Below, piece after piece: positions 56,680-64,000 of a stretch of DNA of 64,000 nt. Source of the stretch: Proteus vulgaris (GTDB lineage Bacteria > Pseudomonadota > Gammaproteobacteria > Enterobacterales > Enterobacteriaceae); NCBI GenBank assembly GCA_901472505.1, contig LR590468.1, forward strand, positions 310,001 through 374,000. Direction: 5' to 3'. The notes under the pieces are model-generated. The model saw only the letters and a program-made list of their open reading frames with translations, was not told the origin of the DNA and did not search any database. Position numbers and translations under genes: made by a program. The first letter of the stretch is position 1. The number at the start of each line of letters is the position of its first letter.

Positions 56680-57792
56680 TTACACTGCGCGGAAAGAAAT
56701 TTCTGTTGGGATTGCATCACCATCCCAATACATTTGAGCAGAAACGGTTGATGCTATTTCGCGATAAATATCGGCAAATTCACCTTCAGGATCACGCATA
56801 ACAGTTGGCTGTCCACGGTCTAAGTCTTCACGTAAAGAGATATGAAGAGGGACTTGACCTAATAATTGGCAATGATATTTCTCTGCCAATTTTGCCGCAC
56901 CACCTGTACCAAAGATAGGTTCAAGGTGACCACAGTTACTACAAATATGTGCACTCATGTTTTCAATAATACCTAATACAGGCACATTGACTTTCTTAAA
57001 CATGACAATCCCTTTCATCGCATCCACCAATGCAATATCTTGTGGTGTTGTTACCACAACGGCCGCAGTTACAGGGATGTTTTGGGATAAGGTTAATTGA
57101 ATATCACCAGTTCCCGGTGGCATATCGATAACAAGATAATCTAAGTCGGGCCATAGCGTATCTTGGAGCATTTGCATTAACGCTTTGCTCGCCATAGGTC
57201 CACGCCATACCATCGCGTTATCGTCAGTGACTAAATAACCGATAGAGTTAGACGCTAATCCATAAGCCATAATTGGTGCCATATGTTGTCCATCAGGGGA
57301 CGTAGGACGCTCCATTGTGGTACCTAACATATTAGGAATAGACGGACCATAAATATCTGCATCAAGAATACCCACTTTAGCACCTTCTTGTGCAAGGGCT
57401 AGTGCAAGGTTAACGGCTGTACTTGATTTACCTACACCACCTTTACCAGAGCTCACAGCAAGAATATTACGCACACCATTAACACCGGGCAGATCATTTG
57501 CACGACGTAAGGTTGAAATATTATGTTTGAGCTTCCATTCAATCGCTTTTGCGCCAGTGATATTACGAAGTTCAGCTGTTTTTTCTTCAATTAGCACTTG
57601 GAATGGTTTTTTCCAAACAAACGGCATCACTAACTCGATATGAAGAACATCGTCAATCATCGCACATTGATGTAATGCTTTTAGAGAAAGCAGATTACGT
57701 TTCAATGTCGAGTGTTCAAAAGTAGACAAGACACCTGAAACTTTTTCGTTCAGAATCTCAGGGGTGGTCTGCTCGGGGGATTTATCACTCAT
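56680..57792 (-). CDS. apbC: Iron-sulfur cluster carrier ATPase ApbC (Mrp)
   Basis: P-loop ATPase that carries Fe-S clusters (370 aa; E. coli 369). An N-terminal MIP18-like domain (about 1-100) precedes the deviant Walker A GKGGVGKSS, DMPPGTGDIQLTLSQ and the cluster-binding CSNCG pair. The C-terminus EISFRAV is identical to E. coli. I start it at ATG 57792 with SD GAGAGGAG; an upstream ATG in frame at 57813 is unlikely. Divergent from metG, as in E. coli. Confidence 0.97.
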   Translation of the reverse strand: MSDKSPEQTTPEILNEKVSGVLSTFEHSTLKRNLLSLKALHQCAMIDDVLHIELVMPFVWKKPFQVLIEEKTAELRNITGAKAIEWKLKHNISTLRRANDLPGVNGVRNILAVSSGKGGVGKSSTAVNLALALAQEGAKVGILDADIYGPSIPNMLGTTMERPTSPDGQHMAPIMAYGLASNSIGYLVTDDNAMVWRGPMASKALMQMLQDTLWPDLDYLVIDMPPGTGDIQLTLSQNIPVTAAVVVTTPQDIALVDAMKGIVMFKKVNVPVLGIIENMSAHICSNCGHLEPIFGTGGAAKLAEKYHCQLLGQVPLHISLREDLDRGQPTVMRDPEGEFADIYREIASTVSAQMYWDGDAIPTEISFRAV

Positions 57793-57995
57793 CCCGGCTC
57801 CTCTCGTTTTCATTATTTATTAAATATATGAGTGTATCTATCATATCAGATAGTAGATGACTACGATAATGCCTTACCTCAATTTGCCAACTGAAATTTC
57901 TCTTGCAAAAACTCCATTATTGCCCTAGCGACATCATGACGGATCGGTTAACATCAAAGCCCCTTTATTAATTTTATGGAAGTAAGATCCTTACT

Positions 57996-60023
57996 ATGTC
58001 TCACGTCGCGAATAAATTATTGGTAACCTGCGCGTTACCTTATGCTAACGGTTCAATTCATCTCGGTCATATCCTTGAGCACATTCAGGCAGATATCTGG
58101 GTCCGTTATCAACGAATGCGCGGCAAAGAAGTTCATTTCATCTGCGCTGACGATGCTCACGGCACACCAATTATGCTAAAGGCACAACAACTGGGTATTA
58201 CCCCAGAAGCCATGATTGAAGAAATGAGCAAAGAGCATCAACAGGATTTTGCTGGCTTCAATATCAGTTATGATAATTATCACTCTACTCACAGTGAAGA
58301 AAGTCGCCAATTATCGACTAAAATTTATCTGGCACTGAAAAAGAATGGCCACATCAAAAGCAAAACGATTTCTCAGCTTTATGATGAAGAAAAAGGCATG
58401 TTCTTACCTGACCGTTTTGTGAAAGGCACTTGTCCTAAATGTAAAGCACAAGATCAATACGGTGATAACTGTGAAGTGTGTGGCTCAACTTACAGCCCAA
58501 CAGAATTAATTAATCCACGTTCTGTCGTTTCAGGATCAACTCCTGTCATGCGTGAAACAGAACACTATTTCTTTGACTTACCTGCATTTAGCAACATGTT
58601 ACAAGATTGGATACGCTCTGGCGCACTGCAAGAGCAAGTTGCAAATAAAATGCAAGAGTGGTTCGACAGCGGTTTACAACAATGGGATATCACTCGTGAT
58701 GCACCCTATTTCGGTTTCGAAATTCCAGATGCTCCGGGTAAATATTTCTATGTATGGCTAGATGCACCGATTGGCTACATGAGCTCATTTTTAAACTTAT
58801 GTGAAAAACGGGGTGACTTAAGTTTCGATGAGTTTTGGAATAAAGACAGCAAAACTGACCTTTATCACTTTATTGGTAAAGATATTGTCTATTTCCACAG
58901 TTTATTCTGGCCTGCCATGTTAGAAGGTAGCGAATATCGTAAACCAACGAACCTGTTTGTTCATGGTTATGTCACTGTAAATGGCGCGAAGATGTCTAAA
59001 TCTCGTGGCACCTTTATTACAGCGCGTGCTTACCTTGATCATTTTGATGCTGATTGCCTGCGTTACTACTATGCAGCCAAACTTTCATCACGCATTGACG
59101 ATATTGATCTAAACTTAGAAGACTTTGTTCAACGCGTAAACAGCGACATTGTAAATAAAGTCGTTAATCTAGCATCGCGTACTGCGGGTTTTATCAGCAA
59201 ACGTTTTGATGGCAAATTAGCAGATACTTTAGATGATGCTAAGCTTTATCAACACTTCGTTGATATGCAAGACACCATTGCTCAATCATTTGAAAACCGT
59301 GAATTTGGTAAAGCCATTCGTGAAATTATGGCATTAGCTGACGAAGCTAACCGTTATATCGACGAAAAAGCGCCGTGGGTCGTAGCAAAACAAGAAGGTC
59401 AAGATGCTCAGTTACAAGCAATCTGTACCATGGGGATTAACTTATTCCGAGTACTGATGACGTATCTGAAACCTGTATTACCTTCACTGACAGAACGTTC
59501 AGAAGCATTTTTACAAACCCAATTAACATGGAATGCTCTTGCACAACCGCTATTAGGCCAAGAAATTACAAAATTCAAAGCGCTGTTTAATCGTATTGAA
59601 ATGGATAAAGCTAATGCGATGGTTGAAGCATCTAAAAGCACCATTGCGCCAGTAAAAGAAGTCACTGGCCCATTAGCAGATTCACCTATTCAAGAAACGA
59701 TTAAGTTTGATGATTTTGCAAAAATCGATATGCGTATCGCTGAAATTAAACTAGCGGATTTTGTTGAAGGCTCAGACAAACTGCTGAAATTAGTTTTAGA
59801 CTTAGGTGGCGAAACTCGCCAAGTATTTTCAGGTATTCGTACTGCATACCCAGATCCTAAAGTGTTAGAAGGTCGCTTGACGGTGATGGTGGCAAACTTA
59901 GCACCTCGTAAAATGCGTTTTGGTATTTCAGAAGGCATGGTCATGGCCGCAGGTCCAGGCGATAAAGATATCTTCTTACTTAGCCCAGACTCTGGTGCAA
60001 AACCAGGTCAACAAGTGAAATAA
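57996..60023 (+). CDS. metG: Methionyl-tRNA synthetase
   Basis: Class I aminoacyl-tRNA synthetase (675 aa; E. coli 677). The HIGH-type motif HLGH (about residues 22-25 in [14 protein letters not shown]), the zinc knuckle [18 protein letters not shown], the KMSKS motif (KMSKSRGTF) and the C-terminal tRNA-binding dimerisation domain ([13 protein letters not shown] onward) are all present. Divergent from apbC across about 200 bp. Confidence 0.98.
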   Translation: MSHVANKLLVTCALPYANGSIHLGHILEHIQADIWVRYQRMRGKEVHFICADDAHGTPIMLKAQQLGITPEAMIEEMSKEHQQDFAGFNISYDNYHSTHSEESRQLSTKIYLALKKNGHIKSKTISQLYDEEKGMFLPDRFVKGTCPKCKAQDQYGDNCEVCGSTYSPTELINPRSVVSGSTPVMRETEHYFFDLPAFSNMLQDWIRSGALQEQVANKMQEWFDSGLQQWDITRDAPYFGFEIPDAPGKYFYVWLDAPIGYMSSFLNLCEKRGDLSFDEFWNKDSKTDLYHFIGKDIVYFHSLFWPAMLEGSEYRKPTNLFVHGYVTVNGAKMSKSRGTFITARAYLDHFDADCLRYYYAAKLSSRIDDIDLNLEDFVQRVNSDIVNKVVNLASRTAGFISKRFDGKLADTLDDAKLYQHFVDMQDTIAQSFENREFGKAIREIMALADEANRYIDEKAPWVVAKQEGQDAQLQAICTMGINLFRVLMTYLKPVLPSLTERSEAFLQTQLTWNALAQPLLGQEITKFKALFNRIEMDKANAMVEASKSTIAPVKEVTGPLADSPIQETIKFDDFAKIDMRIAEIKLADFVEGSDKLLKLVLDLGGETRQVFSGIRTAYPDPKVLEGRLTVMVANLAPRKMRFGISEGMVMAAGPGDKDIFLLSPDSGAKPGQQVK

Positions 60024-60056
60024 CAACCAAGATTCATTTGCCAAACAAATAAATGG

Positions 60057-60088
60057 CGGGGTTCTATTAGAGCCCCGCTCTTTTTTTA
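60057..60088 (+). terminator. metG terminator
   Basis: Stem GCGGGGTTCT (60057-60066) with AGAGCCCCGC (about 60070-60079) and seven T's, about 35 bp after metG. Confidence 0.88.
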
Positions 60089-60157
60089 TTGTGATCCATA
60101 GCACACTTTCAAAATCGGTGTATGATAATTCTGTTAGTTGATTTGGGACACTTACTT

Positions 60158-60631
60158 ATGAAATCTAAACGGGCACGATTGCAGATTACACTTTGGCATT
60201 ATCTACGATCTTTTTTGGTTCTTTATCTTTGTCTTTTTGCAGGTAATCTTATTTCCGCCCTTCTACCCTTTGCGGTTCCTGGTAGTATTGTTGGCTTACT
60301 CATCCTTTTTGGTTTACTTGCTTTCCAACTTATTCCTTTACGTTGGGTCAAACCTGGCGCCAATATACTGTTAAAAAATATGTCATTGCTCTTTATCCCT
60401 ATCGGGGTAGCCGTAATGAATTATTATGATTTATTAAGCCAGCAACTTTTCCCTATCGTTTTATCCTGTGTAGTCAGTACTTTTGGGGTTATGGCACTGG
60501 TTGCTTACTGTTCACATTATGTCCATCGTGAGCGTGTTATCGTGGGTTCAAAACCAGACTTAGTGGAAGATGTTATTGAAACAAAAGAAAAAGATGATGA
60601 TAAAGCATTAAGTGAGAAGAAAAAATGTTAG
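60158..60631 (+). CDS. yohJ: LrgA-family membrane protein YohJ
   Basis: Small membrane protein (157 aa; E. coli 132) of the holin-like LrgA/CidA family. Four hydrophobic segments, with LPFAVPGSIVGLLILFGLLA and LLFIPIGVAVMNYYDLL matching E. coli YohJ. I start it at ATG 60158; an upstream in-frame ATG at 60122 lacks conservation. The hydrophilic C-terminal tail (about 25 residues rich in D, E and K) is an extension absent from E. coli. The start of yohK overlaps its end. YohJK has been implicated in small-molecule export (3-hydroxypropionate in engineered E. coli). Confidence 0.92.
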   Translation: MKSKRARLQITLWHYLRSFLVLYLCLFAGNLISALLPFAVPGSIVGLLILFGLLAFQLIPLRWVKPGANILLKNMSLLFIPIGVAVMNYYDLLSQQLFPIVLSCVVSTFGVMALVAYCSHYVHRERVIVGSKPDLVEDVIETKEKDDDKALSEKKKC

Positions 60632-61326
60632 TGTTAATGAATATTTGGTGGTCACTTCCTTTAACCATAATTATCTTTTATTTATCACGTAAGCTTGCTG
60701 CTCGTTATAAATTACCTATATTGAACCCTTTACTTATTGGTATTGCGGTTATTATTCCTATCTTGTTAATTACACATACGCCATACGAACACTATTTCGC
60801 GGGTAGTCGTATTTTAAATGATTTATTACAACCTGCCGTTGTGGCTTTAGCTATCCCGCTTTATCAGCAATTACACCAAATTCGCGCACAGTGGAAGTCA
60901 CTGATAAGCATTTGCTTTATTGGTAGTGTTGCTGCAATGGTCAGTGGTACTGCGATTGCCTTATGGGCAGGAGCAACACCTGAAATTGCCGCATCAGTCT
61001 TACCTAAATCGGTCACAACCCCTATCGCAATGGCTGTCGCAGACTCTATAGGTGGTATTCCTGCAATCAGTGCTGCATGTGTTATTGCAGTAGGTATTTT
61101 AGGTGCCATTTTTGGTCACACTCTATTCAAGATATTGCGTATTCCCACTCACGCCTCTCGTGGTTTAGCAATGGGAACCGTTTCTCACGCAGTCGGAACA
61201 GCAAGAGCCGCAGAAGTGGATTATATCGAAGGTGCTTACAGTTCATTGGCATTAATGACCTGTGGGATTATTACATCCCTTACTGCGCCATTTATCTTCC
61301 CTATTATTTTGCATCTTTATAGTTGA
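60625..61326 (+). CDS. yohK: LrgB-family membrane protein YohK
   Basis: Partner of YohJ (233 aa; E. coli 231). Highly hydrophobic; NIWWSLPLT at the start, LPKSVTTPIAMAVADSIGGI and RGLAMGTVSHAVGTARAAE are LrgB hallmarks. The first ATG (60625) overlaps the yohJ stop; a second in-frame ATG at 60637 would also work. It precedes cdd, as in E. coli. Confidence 0.95.
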   Translation: MLVLMNIWWSLPLTIIIFYLSRKLAARYKLPILNPLLIGIAVIIPILLITHTPYEHYFAGSRILNDLLQPAVVALAIPLYQQLHQIRAQWKSLISICFIGSVAAMVSGTAIALWAGATPEIAASVLPKSVTTPIAMAVADSIGGIPAISAACVIAVGILGAIFGHTLFKILRIPTHASRGLAMGTVSHAVGTARAAEVDYIEGAYSSLALMTCGIITSLTAPFIFPIILHLYS

Positions 61327-61349
61327 TATCTTTCTTACTCTCCATTCTT

Positions 61350-61387
61350 AAATCCCCGATTTAATTAAATTTATTTCGGGGATTTTT
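61350..61387 (+). terminator. yohK terminator
   Basis: Stem AAATCCCCGA (61350-61359) with TCGGGGATTT and TTT, 25 bp after yohK. Confidence 0.8.
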
Positions 61388-61425
61388 ACTATAAATTTGA
61401 GATACATCTCTCAATTAATGAATTT

Positions 61426-61463
61426 GTTGCAATTGTTTCATTGAAAATATGATTTTCATCACA
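61426..61463 (+). promoter_or_regulatory. CRP-like and CytR-like sites upstream of cdd
   Basis: TATGA-TTTTCA-TCACA at 61448-61463 matches 9 of 10 fixed bases of the CRP consensus TGTGA-N6-TCACA. Just upstream GTTGCAAT (61426-61433) resembles the CytR octamer GTTGCATT. E. coli cdd is controlled by CRP and CytR, so the same logic is likely here. Confidence 0.5.
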
Positions 61464-61526
61464 TATAAGAATGGGTAAAGATGCCTAGAATCTTATAATA
61501 CAGAAAGATTAATGGGAGACTCATGT

Positions 61527-62411
61527 ATGCATACTCGTTTTCAGGCAGTTTGGTCAGATTTATCCCCTCAGTTACAACAAGCACTTGCTCCTTATCTTGA
61601 GCAGGATGAATTTCCTGCAATGTTTACGGCAGAGCAGGTCAACGCCATAAAAACACAGTTACAATGTAATGATGATGCCTTAGCCCTAGCACTTTTACCG
61701 GTTGCTGCTGCTTGTGCTGTTGCACCCATCTCTAATTTTAAAGTCGGTGCAGTTGCGCGTGGTGAAAGTGGTAATCTCTACTTCGGTGCCAATATGGAAT
61801 TCGCTGGTGCACCACTACAACAAACCGTCCATGCTGAACAAAGTGCGGTAACTCACGCATGGTTACGTGGCGAATCTCGCTTAATCTCAATCACTGTTAA
61901 CTATACACCTTGTGGTCATTGTCGCCAGTTTATGAATGAGCTCAACAGTGGCACTCACATTCAAATTCAATTACCAGGTAGAAAATTGGCAACATTGGGA
62001 GATTATTTACCCGATAGCTTTGGTCCAAAAGATCTCAATATTACTTCACTATTGATGGATAAAGTTAATCACGACTACAAAATTGATAATCCTAGTGAAT
62101 TAGCGCAACAAGCGCTACAAGCCACTAATCGTAGCCATGCGCCTTATAGCGAGTCGCATAGTGGTATTGCCGTTCAAATGAAAAATGGCAAAATTTTCCA
62201 AGGTAGTTACGCAGAAAATGCTGCATTCAATCCAAGTTTACCGCCATTACAAGCAGCTTTAATTTTGTTAAATATGGCAGGTGAGAGTGTGATGGATATT
62301 GAATCGGCTGTCTTAATCGAAAAAGCAGAGACAATTTTAACGCAATGGGATGCAACACAAGCAACATTAACTGCTTTAGGTTGTCGCCAAATGCAACGCA
62401 TCACTTTGTAA
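61527..62411 (+). CDS. cdd: Cytidine deaminase
   Basis: Zn-dependent deaminase of cytidine and deoxycytidine (294 aa, as in E. coli). The catalytic HAEQSA and zinc-binding PCGHC motifs lie in the N-terminal half. The C-terminal half is the degenerate second copy ([20 protein letters not shown]) seen in large enterobacterial Cdd. ATG 61527 (MHTRFQAVW) has SD GGGAG; an in-frame ATG at 61512 overlaps that SD and is unlikely. Confidence 0.97.
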   Translation: MHTRFQAVWSDLSPQLQQALAPYLEQDEFPAMFTAEQVNAIKTQLQCNDDALALALLPVAAACAVAPISNFKVGAVARGESGNLYFGANMEFAGAPLQQTVHAEQSAVTHAWLRGESRLISITVNYTPCGHCRQFMNELNSGTHIQIQLPGRKLATLGDYLPDSFGPKDLNITSLLMDKVNHDYKIDNPSELAQQALQATNRSHAPYSESHSGIAVQMKNGKIFQGSYAENAAFNPSLPPLQAALILLNMAGESVMDIESAVLIEKAETILTQWDATQATLTALGCRQMQRITL

Positions 62412-62449
62412 AAAGTTTTAACTTATTCCTCTAAAAATCTCTCTTAAAA

Positions 62450-62480
62450 AAGCATCAGCATGTAAATTTTGCTGATGCTT
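62450..62480 (+). terminator. Hairpin after cdd
   Basis: Stem AAGCATCAGCA (62450-62460) with TGCTGATGCTT (62470-62480) about 40 bp after cdd. It lacks a following T-run, so termination may be partial. Confidence 0.5.
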
Positions 62481-62546
62481 ACCAGAAAAAGTTGTAACAA
62501 CCGTATCTATCTCTCATTTCTAAGCATAAAAATCATAAAAAAATAA

Positions 62547-64000
<1,454 letters not shown>

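Overview
The window is a stretch of core chromosome from an AT-rich member of the Enterobacterales. Protein sequences (Lrp, IF-1, ClpA, CydDC, the His enzymes) track the Escherichia coli homologues closely, but base composition is low in G+C. Gene order mixes several E. coli neighbourhoods in a way that fits Proteus or a close relative in the Morganellaceae. The genus is an inference from composition and synteny. I see no insertion sequence, prophage, CRISPR array, tRNA or rRNA, and no clearly undescribed system.

Layout. 1-7.7 kb: ftsK (5' part), lrp, trxB (frameshifted), cydDC, aat, infA, as in the E. coli trxB-lrp-ftsK / cydDC-aat-infA region. 7.8-11 kb: clpSA and cspD, divergent. 11-18.7 kb: macAB, the OLD-type ATPase ybjD, the lysine exporter lysO and ybjT (frameshifted). 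18.8-27.2 kb: the arginine importer artPIQM, an MFS drug-efflux gene, rlmC, ybjN, ybjC (frameshifted), grxA, the small RNA RybB with a sigma-E type promoter, yjbQ and ybjG. 27.2-33 kb: a 0.9-kb AT-rich gap, then sdaC-sdaB (serine uptake and deamination) and fhs (formate-THF ligase). 33-35.9 kb: dacC, a gstB-like glutathione transferase and yeeZ. 36.2-43.6 kb: the complete histidine operon hisLGDCBHAFI with its leader peptide and attenuator. 43.7-49.5 kb: yiaY-like alcohol dehydrogenase, a YeaK-type aminoacyl-tRNA deacylase, dctA, a decayed alpha/beta hydrolase and gnd. 49.7-53 kb: yegH and dcuC, both frameshifted. 53-64 kb: asmA, dcd, udk, apbC, metG, yohJK, cdd and the 5' part of maeA.

Themes. 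Anaerobic and C4-dicarboxylate metabolism recurs (dcuC, dctA, maeA, yiaY), and FNR-like boxes lie upstream of yiaY, dcuC and sdaC. Pyrimidine salvage is covered by dcd, udk and cdd. Protein turnover is covered by aat, clpS and clpA: Aat adds N-terminal Leu/Phe, ClpS delivers such substrates, ClpA unfolds them.

Quality note. Five otherwise intact conserved genes (trxB, ybjT, ybjC, yegH, dcuC) each carry one single-base indel in a homopolymer run. Correcting that base restores a protein of family length in every case. This looks more like base-calling error in the assembly than true gene decay, but the raw reads are needed to tell. The only convincing real pseudogene is the alpha/beta hydrolase remnant near 47.8 kb, which has lost its middle.
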